Numbered from the stretch's first letter, positions 56,423 to 57,232 are shown. The stretch: DNA of 64,000 nucleotides from Azorinus chamasolen (GCA_963576725.1 OY755240.1:19741743-19805742), one strand, 5' to 3'. A program made the numbers and translations. The notes: a model not told the origin generated them from the letters alone.

Positions 56423-56651
56423 GAGAGTTGGGAGTACTCAAGGGCAACACAACTTTTATACATTCTAATTCTTTTATATATTTTCTTGCCTACCTGCGAC
56501 TGATTAGCGACAACATTCCAGTTATAGAACATCTTTGGTGGGTACGTACTTTGGCCATACCCAGGAGTGGTCACCGTGGCGTTTGTCCTTACCGTCAAGT
56601 CTATCTGGAACAGTTTGCTGACATAACGCGAACATATTGGAACAAAAAGCC
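20222..56651 (-). CDS. Mosaic CUB-mucin-CUB-LDLa-SRCR-trypsin-MAM serine protease (at least 19 exons)
   Basis: Hand-built model of a secreted or cell-surface serine protease, about 1840 residues in the visible part. Exons run from 56651 down to 20230 and join with matching intron phases at 17 of 18 junctions; the exception is inside the SRCR-like domain. Order: CUB, Ser/Thr-rich mucin-like block, CUB, two LDLa, SRCR-like, trypsin domain with full catalytic triad, MAM, Cys module, MAM. All module borders are phase 1, the classic shuffling phase. CUB, LDLa, SRCR and MAM are extracellular binding modules; the protease should cleave after Lys/Arg. The nearest familiar layout is enteropeptidase, but the C-terminal MAMs and mucin insert differ. 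Start codon, signal peptide or membrane anchor were not found, so the 5' end is missing. Introns hold many MITEs. It could be two genes fused by my model, though phase continuity argues against this. Confidence 0.8.
20230..20595 (-). CDS. Exon: MAM2, C-terminal part (possible last exon)
   Basis: 366 nt, phase 1 start after TTTATTTTCAG. Encodes ...[12 protein letters not shown] ... [12 protein letters not shown] ... [10 protein letters not shown] ... [15 protein letters not shown], the MAM C-terminal signature. Either a GTGTAT donor follows the last Cys codon's first base (phase 1), or the frame reads through to TAA at 20222-20224, giving a natural C-terminus two codons after the Cys. Confidence 0.8.
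20660..20956. mobile_element. P2 MITE, TA-flanked
   Basis: TA 20658-20659 and 20957-20958. Hairpin AATGCTGAAAGCTCCTGTAG and complement. It starts 64 bp upstream of the MAM2 C-terminal exon (in gene sense). Confidence 0.85.
20971..21213. mobile_element. T3 MITE (243 bp)
   Basis: TTAA 20967-20970 and 21214-21217. Left end CCCTTTCATCACCGC, right end GGCGCCAAACTGG. Hairpin CAGACGCCGTCTTTTCAAGG. Confidence 0.85.
21404..21659. mobile_element. P2 MITE
   Basis: Left end decayed, right end CGACATTCAGCTG + TA. Hairpin GCAGGTCTAAAGTAATGATG ... CATTACTTTAGACCTGC. Confidence 0.7.
21840..22335 (-). pseudogene. LINE 3' fragment (RT C-terminal region)
   Basis: On the - strand the peptide has [18 protein letters not shown], then RICKNCN and [12 protein letters not shown]. 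This Cys-x2-Cys ... IEDxxHFLxxCP pattern is typical of the end of non-LTR retrotransposon ORF2 proteins. The upstream RT is absent, so it is a truncated copy inside the protease intron. A T1 half-hairpin lies at 21720-21755. Confidence 0.75.
22336..22459. mobile_element. P4-like fragment
   Basis: GGCGGTTACTTAATGCAGGGTG and ATGCATTAAGTAACTACCTG are facing arms; right part GGCTGCTTTAGATTTGATTC ... ACTGTA. Confidence 0.6.
22460..22664. mobile_element. P1 MITE
   Basis: Right end GCTATAGAGAGGTTTTACTG + TA (22665-22666), left end decayed. Almost perfect hairpin AAACGCTCCTATAGGAGCGT at 22553-22572 with about 45-bp arms. Confidence 0.8.
22749..22951. mobile_element. T1 MITE
   Basis: TTAA 22745-22748; CCCTTTACTCCATGAATATT ... 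TATGGAGTAAAGG. Hairpin collapsed to GACGGCTCCTGATCTGGG. Ends 40 bp from the MAM2 N-terminal exon. Confidence 0.75.
22991..23104 (-). CDS. Exon: MAM2, N-terminal part
   Basis: 114 nt, phase 1-1, between TATGTGTTGCAG and GTGTGT. Encodes [19 protein letters not shown] ... [15 protein letters not shown], matching the MAM start (C-D-F-E...L-C...W). Confidence 0.8.
23235..23412. mobile_element. T1 MITE, left half (SINE-interrupted)
   Basis: TATTCATGTGAGAAATAATG ... AGCAGATCAGACCCTGATCA, cut at the start of the hairpin by the SINE at 23413. TTATATGAGGGAAGAGTTAG follows the SINE, at 23730-23750. Confidence 0.65.
23413..23728 (+). mobile_element. tRNA-derived SINE
   Basis: The 5' 75 bp resemble a tRNA: A-box-like TGGTCTTGTGGTAACG and B box GGTTCAAATCC (23464-23474) within GGTCCGGGGTTCAAATCC. 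A conserved-looking body (GTGAGGGCCACTCGCCGGTA) and a T/A-rich TTTACTTTTTACTTTACTC tail follow. A functional tRNA is unlikely because the body continues without a terminator. Confidence 0.75.
23729..23958. mobile_element. T1 debris
   Basis: ATGAGGGAAGAGTTAGCC, CAGGCGGCTCTGTTTGC and AGCTAATAAATAGTCATGGT are T1 words without intact ends. Confidence 0.5.
23963..24204. mobile_element. T1 MITE (242 bp), well preserved
   Basis: TTAA 23959-23962 and 24205-24208. Ends CCTTTTCCCTCATATAAACG / GAACAGGGAAAGGG. Hairpin with tip GGCTCCTAGAGGAGCC. Confidence 0.9.
24357..24652. mobile_element. P2 MITE, one hairpin arm lost
   Basis: TA + CAGATTAACTTCGATATCTC on the left; GATATCAAAGCTCAATTTA on the right. 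The hairpin is cut at AACTCTCCTGCATTAAGG. Of 24653-25024 I see nothing. Confidence 0.7.
25025..25141 (-). CDS. Exon: unrecognised Cys module between MAM1 and MAM2
   Basis: 117 nt, phase 1-1, donor GTGAGT (strong), acceptor ATGTTGGTAG (weak pyrimidine tract). Encodes 39 residues including [17 protein letters not shown] and [12 protein letters not shown], with three Cys. I do not recognise the domain. Support is the open frame, the splice sites and the symmetrical phase; a P2 MITE end lies 11 bp before its acceptor. Confidence 0.5.
25153..25665. mobile_element. P2 MITE carrying a nested T2
   Basis: Left end CGGTTGAACGTCGATATC (TA before), right end ATCGATGTTCAACTG (TA after). Interrupted at AGCTCACAGC|CTAA by the T2 at 25255-25475. 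Confidence 0.8.
25255..25475. mobile_element. T2 MITE (221 bp) nested in P2
   Basis: CTAA 25251-25254 on the left, TTAA 25476-25479 on the right. Ends CCCATTACCTCA / TGAGGGAAAGGG. Perfect-looking hairpin with tip GCTCCTACAGGAGC. Confidence 0.85.
25738..26094 (-). CDS. Exon: MAM1, C-terminal part
   Basis: 357 nt, phase 1-1, donor GTAAGT. Encodes [20 protein letters not shown] ... [13 protein letters not shown] ... [10 protein letters not shown] ... [14 protein letters not shown], a textbook MAM second half. Confidence 0.9.
26095..26415. other. Unannotated intron sequence
   Basis: Intron of the protease gene within MAM1. No recognised repeat except T1-like TTTCCTTCATATAAACG at 26378-26395. 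Confidence 0.4.
26416..26775. repeat. 72-bp minisatellite, five copies
   Basis: ACGTGAGCATAG recurs at 26416, 26487, 26559, 26631 and 26703. The 72-bp unit is a multiple of three, so it leaves an open frame on the - strand made of 24-residue hydrophobic repeats. It lies inside the MAM1 intron and has no link to coding exons. Confidence 0.85.
27054..27257. mobile_element. P1 MITE (204 bp), TA-flanked
   Basis: TA 27052-27053 and 27258-27259. Ends CAGTAAAACCTCTCTATAAC / GTTATAGAGAGGATTTACTG. Hairpin with tip GCTCCTATAGGAGC. Confidence 0.9.
27335..27410. mobile_element. T4 hairpin
   Basis: CAAACAGTTTGGATCTTGAT ... CATCTGGATCCAAACTGTTT around GCCGAGTTACTCAGC. Confidence 0.7.
27430..27570. mobile_element. 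P4 MITE, left end missing
   Basis: AGGACAAAAGTAATACAGAA pairs with CTGTATAATTTTTGTCCT. Right end GTCGCATTAGAGGGGGTTTT + ACTGTA. Confidence 0.7.
27653..27781 (-). CDS. Exon: MAM1, N-terminal part
   Basis: 129 nt, phase 1-1, after TTCCATTTTAG, donor GTAATG. Encodes [20 protein letters not shown] ... [13 protein letters not shown], which joins in frame to GHYMYAT of the next exon. Confidence 0.9.
27836..27982. mobile_element. T1 MITE, hairpin deleted
   Basis: CCCTTTCCCTCATATACACA ... GAACAGGGAAAGGG + TTAA 27983-27986; about 95 bp shorter than the full form. Confidence 0.75.
28265..28480. mobile_element. Foldback remnant
   Basis: GAGTCTGAGATCATTCTCAA ... TGAGAATGATCTTAGACTCA, with GGTCAGATTTTGA inside; related to the foldback at 18951. 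Of 27987-28264 I see nothing. Confidence 0.55.
28687..29378 (-). pseudogene. LINE ORF2, C-terminal piece
   Basis: Continues the RT protein interrupted at 30663: [20 protein letters not shown] at 29378 downward, then degraded frame with stops, then [19 protein letters not shown]. Broken by in-frame stops. The pearl-like element separates it from the RT piece. Confidence 0.8.
29379..30662 (+). mobile_element. pearl-like (Helitron-type, non-autonomous) element
   Basis: About 1284 bp. About seven tandem core copies of roughly 145-156 bp start with GGGCAATAACTCCAATATTA and contain GTTATCGTCCGGACAAAAA. Then comes a GACA/GACG microsatellite (30567-30613), and a 3' terminal palindrome ATGTCTCCCCCATATAAATA TGGGGGAGACAT. 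Tandem core plus tetranucleotide run is the organisation described for bivalve pearl elements. It sits between two halves of one LINE protein. Confidence 0.8.
30663..31605 (-). pseudogene. LINE reverse transcriptase domain
   Basis: About 310 residues of a non-[34 protein letters not shown] (motif A), [10 protein letters not shown] (motif B), [12 protein letters not shown] (motif C, catalytic Asp pair), [18 protein letters not shown]. The domain itself is open, but the protein is cut on both sides by insertions, so the copy is dead. The final residues before the pearl-like element are ELGRI. Confidence 0.9.
31606..31970. mobile_element. P5 MITE (365 bp) inside the LINE
   Basis: TA 31604-31605 and 31971-31972. 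Ends CAGTGCTGCTCCCTC / GAGGGAGCACTG. Central hairpin CCCTATGTTGTGACTACTCT (31768-31843). Removing it with one TA restores the LINE frame (V-T-R-M-T). Confidence 0.9.
31971..32092 (-). pseudogene. LINE RT, N-terminal piece
   Basis: [19 protein letters not shown] ... SKINSKLLV, the conserved PIFKKGD-NY-RGI region preceding the RT palm. In frame with the RT piece once the P5 element is removed. Confidence 0.8.
32103..32368. mobile_element. TA-type MITE (P3/P4-like)
   Basis: CAGTAGAACCCGTTTTAAGC on the left and TTGAGTCTGTACTG on the right. Strong hairpin GGTGAAAGTCATGCAGAAAG with tip GCTCCAAGAGGAGC. Confidence 0.7.
32370..32480. mobile_element. P4 fragment
   Basis: AGGGCAAAAGTAATACAAAG facing TGCATCATTATTGACCTGCA with tip GTTCCTATGGGAGC. 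Ends 44 bp from the protease Ser exon. Confidence 0.6.
32524..32686 (-). CDS. Exon: trypsin domain, catalytic Ser
   Basis: 163 nt, phase 0 start after TTTTCTGTAG, donor GTATGT (phase 1). Starts with [16 protein letters not shown] and continues [24 protein letters not shown] ... WIDQITRN. Contains the catalytic Ser and the Gly-Trp-Gly substrate strand. Confidence 0.95.
32720..32871. mobile_element. T1 MITE, left half (T2-interrupted)
   Basis: CCATTTCCCTGTTGAATATT ... AACTGTAAATCAGATCTATT. Its internal TTAA received the T2 at 32872; AGCAAACAGAATAGAATC continues at 33094 onward. Confidence 0.7.
32872..33091. mobile_element. T2 MITE (220 bp) nested in T1
   Basis: TTAA 32868-32871 and 33092-33095. 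Ends CCCATTCCCGCATATTG / AAGTGGGAATGGG. Full hairpin with tip GCTCCTGTGGAGC. Confidence 0.85.
33219..33428. mobile_element. T1 MITE
   Basis: CCTTTCCCTCATATAAACAC ... AAACAGGGAAAAGGG + TTAA. The hairpin arm carries a slipped CAGAT repeat (33250-33280). Confidence 0.75.
33469..33670. mobile_element. P1 MITE (202 bp), TA-flanked
   Basis: TA 33467-33468 and 33671-33672. Left end CAAAACCTCTCTATAACGG, right end GTTATAGAGAGGTTTTACTG. Hairpin tip GCTCCCTATAGGAGC. Confidence 0.85.
33761..33915 (-). CDS. Exon: trypsin domain, S1-pocket region
   Basis: 155 nt, phase 1 start, phase 0 end, donor GTAGGT. Encodes [20 protein letters not shown] ... [16 protein letters not shown]. The Asp of D-A-C-K, six residues before the catalytic Ser, is the S1 Asp of trypsin-like specificity. 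Confidence 0.95.
33966..34107. repeat. ACT/ATT trinucleotide microsatellite
   Basis: Long ACT run with imperfect TTACT and TGCTGC interruptions, ending in ATT repeats; starts about 50 bp upstream of the S1-pocket exon in gene sense. Confidence 0.9.
34108..34603. other. Unannotated intron sequence
   Basis: No repeat ends, hairpin or domain-bearing frame recognised. GCCCGGTTTCCGATTTGACG is G+C-richer than its surroundings but unassigned. Confidence 0.4.
34604..35213. mobile_element. T2 MITE, T6 hairpin, T2 MITE
   Basis: A diverged T2 at about 34610-34854 (right end GAGGGAATGGG + TTAA); a T6 hairpin at 34881-34950; then a T2 at about 34980-35200 with GAGGATTTGCTCC hairpin and damaged right arm. 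Confidence 0.7.
35245..35443. mobile_element. T2 MITE, right hairpin arm deleted
   Basis: CCCATTCCCTCATATTGACG ... TTTCTCCTATAGGAGCAAAA TTCTAAAAATG ... GAGGTAATGGGATAA. Confidence 0.75.
35469..35734 (-). CDS. Exon: trypsin domain, catalytic Asp
   Basis: 266 nt, phase 2 start after TTCGTTTGCAG, donor GTACGC (phase 1). Encodes [20 protein letters not shown] ... [17 protein letters not shown] ... [12 protein letters not shown] ... [11 protein letters not shown]. Holds the catalytic Asp (N-S-D-I-A-I-L) and the Cys that normally links to the propeptide. Confidence 0.95.
35760..35870. mobile_element. T1 fragment
   Basis: TTTCCTTCATATAAAAGTG and hairpin GTAGACTTAGATCAAACGGT at 35798-35863. Confidence 0.65.
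35998..36243. mobile_element. TTAA-type MITE with a P1-like hairpin
   Basis: CCCTTTACCCAATGGCC on the left (TTAA before) and ATAAGGGAAAGGG on the right. The central palindrome AGGTTGAAAGTAAAGCAGTA ... CCTGCTTTACTTTCAGCCTG resembles the P1 core, not T1-T7 cores. Confidence 0.6.
36244..36500. other. Unannotated
   Basis: Repeated CGCAA/TTGCGA words are visible, but no known element. Confidence 0.3.
36507..36580. mobile_element. T1 hairpin
   Basis: CAGACTAGACCTTGATCAGA ... TCTGATCAGGTTCTGGTTTG with tip GACTCCTGAAGGAGTC. Confidence 0.7.
36786..36987. mobile_element. P1 MITE (202 bp), TA-flanked
   Basis: TA 36784-36785 and 36988-36989. Ends CAGTAAAACCTCTCTATAAC / GTTATAGAGAGGTTTTACTG. Confidence 0.9.
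36990..37162. mobile_element. T1 MITE, reverse orientation
   Basis: GGAAGGTGGAACATGGCAGC, then hairpin CAGACCCTGATCAGACGGCT, then GAAGGAAAGGA + TTAA 37163-37166. Ends 38 bp beyond the donor of the next exon. Confidence 0.75.
37204..37381 (-). CDS. Exon: protease activation site and catalytic His
   Basis: 178 nt, phase 1 start after CATATTTCAG, donor GTAAGT (phase 2). Encodes [20 protein letters not shown], then [10 protein letters not shown] ... [24 protein letters not shown] is the new N-terminus after activation; RRKR just before it fits a furin-type site. T-A-G-H-C is a variant of the usual TAAHC. The propeptide Cys can keep the chains joined. No start ATG, so standard ORF finding misses this exon. 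Confidence 0.95.
37399..37669. mobile_element. P2 MITE next to the His exon
   Basis: Left part ACCTCGATATCTCGAACTC, right end GATTTCGAAGTTCAGCTG. One hairpin arm missing. Begins 17 bp from the acceptor of the catalytic-His exon. Confidence 0.7.
37680..38088. mobile_element. T1 fragments around an AAT microsatellite
   Basis: A T1 left arm (37712-37750) runs into an (AAT)n tract at 37751-37826. A second T1 with collapsed hairpin spans about 37875-38080 (right end TAAAGGG + TTAA). Of 38089-38290 I see nothing. Confidence 0.65.
38295..38536. mobile_element. T5 MITE (242 bp)
   Basis: TTAA 38291-38294 and 38537-38540. Ends CCCTTCTATTGCT / AGCAAGCGAAGGG. Near-perfect hairpin with tip GCTCCTGCAGGAGC. 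Confidence 0.9.
38590..38899. mobile_element. T4 hairpin and T2 remnant
   Basis: A diverged T4 hairpin at 38590-38659. A T2 remnant at about 38725-38895 starts CCCATTCCTTCCTACTGACG; its hairpin is incomplete. Confidence 0.55.
38900..39089. mobile_element. P4 MITE (190 bp), TA-flanked
   Basis: TA 38898-38899 and 39090-39091. Ends CAGTAAAACCCCGCTAATGC / GCATTAGAGGGGCTCTACTG. Hairpin AATGCAGGACAAAAGTAATG and complement. Confidence 0.9.
39196..39272. repeat. Near-perfect 77-bp palindrome
   Basis: TCGAGGGCTTGGTGCAAAAC ... GTTTTGCACCAAGCCCTCGA with 37-bp arms and AAA between CTTCAC and GTGAAG. I see no other copy in the window. Confidence 0.85.
39330..39500. mobile_element. P5 hairpin fused to a P2 right end
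   Basis: CCCTATGTTGCGACCACTCT hairpin at 39338-39410, then TTATTTCGAGTTATCACGAA and GATATCAAAGTTCAACTTA. Confidence 0.6.
39512..39572 (-). CDS. Exon: SRCR-like, last part (uncertain)
   Basis: 61 nt. In the frame that joins the protease exon it encodes [20 protein letters not shown], which fits the C-terminal Cys motif of SRCR domains before a protease. The acceptor (TTTCTTATAAG) leaves it one base out of phase with the previous exon, and the donor GTCCTG is weak. Confidence 0.45.
39640..39697. mobile_element. T4 hairpin fragment
   Basis: CAGCAAGGATCCAGACGAGA ... CCCATCAGGATCCACACTG; short, diverged. Confidence 0.5.
39801..39902 (-). CDS. Exon: SRCR-like, middle part
   Basis: 102 nt, phase 2-2, acceptor TTATTTTTCCAG, donor GTAAGT. 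Encodes [20 protein letters not shown], then HNDTLTFVQ. Continues GYR of the previous exon. Family assignment rests on the neighbouring Cys pattern and on position before the protease. Confidence 0.75.
39925..40166. mobile_element. T5 MITE (242 bp) at a splice acceptor
   Basis: TTAA 39921-39924 and 40167-40170. Ends CCCTTCGCTTGCT / AGCAAGCGAAGTG. Hairpin tip GCTCCTGCAGGAGC. Its near end is 22 bp from the SRCR exon, so it lies where the branch point would normally be. Confidence 0.9.
40250..40480. mobile_element. T4 debris and T7 left half
   Basis: GTGTCAAACAGCTTAGATCC (T4 arm) occurs twice; 40353-40460 matches the left half of the T7 at 57011 (GGTGGATTATTCCGTGTTTA ... CTAAATTTTCAATTTCC). Confidence 0.55.
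40484..40925. mobile_element. Chimeric TA-type MITE carrying a nested T2
   Basis: Left arm is P1 (AACATCTCTATAACGGCCAC ... ACAGAACGCTCC). After the tip GCTCCTATAGGAGC the right arm is P3/P4-like (TTCTTGCATTCCTTTTGCCC). Interrupted by the T2 at 40644, then CTGCCGCTTAAGACGTG ... ACTGTA. Confidence 0.7.
40644..40860. mobile_element. T2 MITE (217 bp), nested
   Basis: TTAA 40640-40643 and 40861-40864. Ends CCCTTTCCTCCATAAA / ATGAGGTAATGGG. Full hairpin. Confidence 0.85.
40961..41078 (-). CDS. Exon: SRCR-like, first part
   Basis: 118 nt, phase 1 start after CTTTTTTTCAG, phase 2 end, donor GTGAAA. Encodes [39 protein letters not shown]. The CR-x-MGYR motif is typical of SRCR domains (CRQLGF/Y). 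Confidence 0.8.
41273..41368. mobile_element. T4 left arm fused to P2 right end
   Basis: CAAACAGTTTGGATCTTGAT GAGACG runs into TTTTTACTTCGGGTTATCC ... GAAGTTCAACTG. A direct join of a TTAA-family arm and a TA-family arm. Confidence 0.65.
41371..41587. mobile_element. P4 MITE
   Basis: Left end CAGTAAAACATCTCTAATGT directly follows the TA that ends the previous P2 arm; right end GCATTAGAGGTGTTCTACTG. Confidence 0.8.
41785..42240. mobile_element. T4 hairpin and T6-like MITE
   Basis: T4 hairpin at 41785-41850. T6-like element at about 42038-42240 (CCCTTTCATCCGGGGACATT ... CTCTGAAAAGGG) with a diverged hairpin. Confidence 0.6.
42360..42560. repeat. CA-rich low-complexity tract
   Basis: Degenerate ACAC/CACA run. 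It gives open frames on both strands that look artificial. Confidence 0.7.
42880..43671 (-). pseudogene. Retroelement fragment (RT C-terminal region)
   Basis: The - strand peptide has [57 protein letters not shown], then past a frame break [19 protein letters not shown] recognise this arrangement from reverse-transcriptase proteins of animal retroelements, downstream of the palm, but cannot name the clade. The 5' part is missing and the fragment carries stops. Confidence 0.65.
43676..43830. mobile_element. T1 fragment
   Basis: GAAATAATGACGTCATGAAT, then hairpin CAGACCCTGATCAGACGGTT with tip TACTATAG; truncated both sides. Confidence 0.7.
44065..44175 (-). CDS. Exon: LDLa domain 2
   Basis: 111 nt, phase 1-1, acceptor TTTATTTTCCAG, donor GTAAGA. 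Encodes [36 protein letters not shown]: six Cys and the acidic Ca-binding segment of an LDL receptor class A repeat, slightly atypical (PSKKDEQD for D-SDE). Confidence 0.9.
44225..44510. mobile_element. T1 hairpin and P5 remnant
   Basis: T1 hairpin at 44280-44345; P5 arms CCTATATTGTGAGCACTCTT and CGAGACGAATCTAATGAGTG at 44420-44478. Confidence 0.55.
44516..44800. mobile_element. T5 MITE, reverse, shortened, fused to P5
   Basis: CCCTTCTCTTGCTGAATTTT ... GAATAGCAAAGCGAACCC (44519-44749) with shortened hairpin, running into CCTATACTGTGACCACTCTT of a P5 copy. Confidence 0.65.
44945..45296. mobile_element. Foldback element with about 140-bp arms
   Basis: GCCACAGGTGCCCTTTGCAT ... ATGCGAAGGGCACCCGTGG. 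Arms include (CAA)n / (TTG)n, AACATCCAAAAGATAGTTTT and CGAACACCCCTG with complements. The loop is about 25 bp (45137-45162). The (CAA)n tract differs in length between arms. Confidence 0.8.
45410..45593. mobile_element. P3 right end and a short hairpin element
   Basis: 45410-45478 is a P3 right arm. 45488-45593 is a separate hairpin, GGCACTAGATTAAAATAGAC ... GTCTTTTTCTATCTAGTGCC, whose ends match the long-TIR element at 54446. Confidence 0.65.
45644..45763 (-). CDS. Exon: LDLa domain 1
   Basis: 120 nt, phase 1-1, acceptor CTATTTTTGCCAG, donor GTGTAT. Encodes [36 protein letters not shown] with the six Cys and D-C-x-G-x-E-D-E-x-x-C calcium box. Confidence 0.95.
45832..46028. mobile_element. 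P3 MITE (197 bp), TA-flanked
   Basis: TA 45830-45831 and 46029-46030. Ends CAGTATAACCTCTCTTAACC / GGTTAAGAGAGGTTTTACTG. Hairpin GGTGAAAGTCAT and complement. Confidence 0.85.
46246..46318. mobile_element. T4 hairpin
   Basis: CAAATAGTTTGGACCCTGAT ... CATCTGGATCCAAACTGTTT around GCGTCTC. Confidence 0.65.
46391..46634 (-). CDS. Exon: CUB2, C-terminal part
   Basis: 244 nt, phase 0 start after ACTATTCCAG, phase 1 end, donor GTAACT. Encodes [55 protein letters not shown]: the CUB second half. Confidence 0.9.
46710..46920. mobile_element. T3 MITE, hairpin half deleted
   Basis: TTAA 46706-46709; CCTTTTCACCTCCAATGTCG ... GCCGCCGAAAGGG. Only one hairpin arm (CAGTCCCAGATCAGACGCCG). Confidence 0.75.
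46921..47375. other. Unannotated intron sequence
   Basis: No repeat or coding signal recognised. Confidence 0.4.
47380..47770. mobile_element. Two TA-type MITE remnants
   Basis: A P4-like copy at 47380-47563 (tip GCTCCTACGGGGAG) and a P3-like copy at 47630-47768 (AGGCAGGTGACTGATTAATG ... TGCATTAAGCTGTCACCTG), both with decayed ends. Confidence 0.6.
47900..47975. mobile_element. T4 hairpin
   Basis: CAAACAGCTTGGATCCTGAC ... CATCTGGATCCAAACTATTT, starting about 50 bp downstream (gene sense) of the CUB2 first exon. Confidence 0.65.
48026..48357 (-). CDS. Exon: Ser/Thr linker and CUB2, N-terminal part
   Basis: 332 nt, phase 1 start (acceptor ATCAATAAAG, weak), phase 0 end, donor GTACGT. A Thr/Ser linker ([18 protein letters not shown]) precedes CUB2: [40 protein letters not shown]. 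Joins [10 protein letters not shown] of the next exon in frame. Confidence 0.85.
48423..48664. mobile_element. T3 MITE (242 bp)
   Basis: TTAA 48419-48422 and 48665-48668. Ends CCCCTTCACCGCC / GGCACCGAAAGGG. Hairpin CAGACGCCGCCTTTTCAAGG. Confidence 0.9.
48669..49115. repeat. 31-bp minisatellite, about 14 copies
   Basis: Unit built on ATATGAAACATTCATAGTAG GTACAACCTAG with point changes and some short copies; starts right at the TTAA that ends the T3 element. Confidence 0.9.
49150..49395. mobile_element. T1 MITE, ends decayed
   Basis: TATAAACGCATTTGTATGCA, hairpin GTAGACCCAGAACAGACGGT at 49201-49270, then CAGTAGGTATTGAAATTTGG. Of 49396-49630 I see nothing. Confidence 0.65.
49636..50020. mobile_element. 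T2 MITE split by a P4 MITE
   Basis: T2 left part with hairpin GATAAATAGAGAATTTGCTC up to TTTTCTCTAGT; continues TAATGCTCCTTTTCGGTAGA to CCTATGAGGTACTGG after the P4 insertion. Confidence 0.8.
49764..49954. mobile_element. P4 MITE (191 bp) nested in T2
   Basis: TA 49762-49763 and 49955-49956. Ends CAGTAGAACCACTCTAATGC / AGCGAGGTTTTACTG. Hairpin with tip GCTCCTCTAGGAGC. Removal restores CTCTAGTTAATGCTCC, the T2 consensus. Confidence 0.9.
50112..52304 (-). CDS. Exon: mucin-like Ser/Thr-rich repeat block
   Basis: 2193 nt, phase 1-1, acceptor ATTCTGTTACAG, donor GTAAGA. Encodes 731 residues, mostly Ser/Thr/Pro/Asn. Two kinds of 20-residue (60-bp) repeat: six copies of [20 protein letters not shown] (about 51.47-51.83 kb), and a longer array of [20 protein letters not shown] (about 50.39-51.47 kb). 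Many N-x-S/T sites and no Cys suggest a heavily glycosylated, extended spacer between the two CUB domains. The repeats leave long open frames on the opposite strand that are not genes. Copy number is probably polymorphic. Confidence 0.9.
52347..52562. mobile_element. T1 MITE
   Basis: CTAA before and TTAA 52563-52566 after. Ends CCCTTTCCCTGCTGCATATT / TTTGAGGGAAAGGG. One hairpin arm only (AGGAGCCGTCTGATCTGGGT). Confidence 0.8.
52600..53070. mobile_element. T4 debris and a GATACGATACC-type foldback
   Basis: 52600-52690 has T4 words (TTTGTCGTCTGCAAACTGTC). 52695-53070 begins AACGGTACGATACCATAACG and ends CGGTACCGATACAATACCGC CTAATGGTATCCAACCCTA, an imperfect inverted pair. The terminal TTGGATACCATT resembles hAT-like ends, but no duplication was seen. 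Confidence 0.45.
53114..53172. repeat. GAT/ATG microsatellite
   Basis: GATGATGATG run, 41 bp past the CUB1 second-half exon donor. Confidence 0.9.
53213..53450 (-). CDS. Exon: CUB1, C-terminal part
   Basis: 238 nt, phase 0 start after TTTTGTTTTAG, phase 1 end, donor GTAAAT. Encodes [59 protein letters not shown]. Confidence 0.9.
53509..53578. mobile_element. T6 hairpin
   Basis: CAAACAGTGTAGACCCAGAT ... ATCTGCACTGTTTG, tip GGATCCTAGAGG. Confidence 0.65.
53604..53842. mobile_element. T3 MITE (239 bp)
   Basis: TTAA 53600-53603 and 53843-53846. Ends CCCTTTCACCGGC / GGCGCCGAAAGGG. Hairpin partly diverged. Confidence 0.85.
53918..54159. mobile_element. T6/T7-like MITE
   Basis: TTAA 53914-53917 and 54160-54163. 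Left end CCCATTTATCCC; the better inverted match on the right is AAATGGG at 54145-54151. Hairpin CAGACCCTGATCAGAGGACT with tip CTCCTTCAGGGG. Confidence 0.7.
54444..55593. mobile_element. 1.15-kb long-TIR element (Mutator-like?)
   Basis: Imperfect inverted arms of more than 300 bp: TGGCACTTGATCGAAATAGA at 54446 pairs with the complement ending at 55590; further paired words include GTGCGGCAGCCGATTC and TTAACTTCCGGT. GTCTGACGC flanks both sides (54435-54443, 55594-55602), a possible 9-bp target duplication. Inner region 54990-55180 is not palindromic and shows no transposase. Confidence 0.6.
55603..56100. other. Degenerate CGCTAAATGTCGCA repeats, T1 debris
   Basis: Short repeats (AACGCTAAATCTTGCA, AACGCCAAATGTCGCAAC) continue those at 54365-54434 on the other side of the long-TIR element. 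A T1 right arm lies near 55885-55920. Confidence 0.5.
56107..56419. repeat. GA/GACA microsatellite
   Basis: Long purine run, like that at 12128. Lies in the intron between the two CUB1 exons; Ser/Leu-rich frames on the - strand are artefacts. Confidence 0.9.
56494..56651 (-). CDS. Exon: CUB1, N-terminal part (first exon found)
   Basis: 158 nt, phase 1 start after a GTTTCAG acceptor, phase 0 end, donor GTAGGC. Encodes [18 protein letters not shown], then [20 protein letters not shown]. The phase 1 start shows that earlier exons exist; I could not find them up to 64000. Confidence 0.85.
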
Positions 56652-56766
56652 CTGAAACAAAATAGAGTTCTATAAAAGAAAAAGACTGATGAAAAGAGAG
56701 AAATTCAGTATTTAAAACACATCCCTACATCCTCGGCTCTGCTGTCGTCATGGGCTCGTTTATGTA

Positions 56767-57000
56767 CAGTGCTCAGATCTCCAGATAAGATGTGTAAAAT
56801 AAAACATTTGCAAAAATACTCCCTTTATTTTTCACCAACCTTATACTTTACGCATACCCTATGCCACCACACCCTATACTGTATAACCCTATACTCTTCG
56901 AGACGATTCTAAAGAGTGGTCACAGTTGAAGTTTGGTGGAAAAATGACGATTTTAGTATTTGGATACATGTGCACCTTTATCTGTACATGTATCTCTGGA
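56767..57000. mobile_element. P5 MITE, right end unclear
   Basis: TA + CAGTGCTCAGATCTCCAGAT on the left, decayed hairpin (CGAGACGATTCTAAAGAGTG GTCACAG) on the right. Confidence 0.6.
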
Positions 57001-57010
57001 ACTTCCTTAA

Positions 57011-57232
57011 CCCATTTGCTCCCAGTGGATTCTTCCATGCTTATATATTGAATCAGTCTATATTTTATCTAAGGAATGTATTGTCTAAATTTTCAATTTT
57101 TTTTTTGTTTTATATTGAATACACTATCAGCAAACAGTGTAGACTCTGATCAGACGCCGCATCATGCGGCGTCTGATCAGAGTCTACACTGTTTGCCTAC
57201 GTCCCATATATGGGATCGCGGGAGCAAATGGG
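57011..57232. mobile_element. T7 MITE with a perfect hairpin
   Basis: TTAA 57007-57010 and 57233-57236. Ends CCCATTTGCTCCC / GGGAGCAAATGGG. The central hairpin 57127-57195 (AAACAGTGTAGACTCTGATC AGACGCCGCA and complement) appears perfect over about 34 bp per arm. Confidence 0.9.

Noticed and set aside
56027..56598. Ser/Leu-rich frames overlapping the first CUB1 exon
   Set aside because: The repeat part is the GA microsatellite in an intron; only 56494-56651 is coding.
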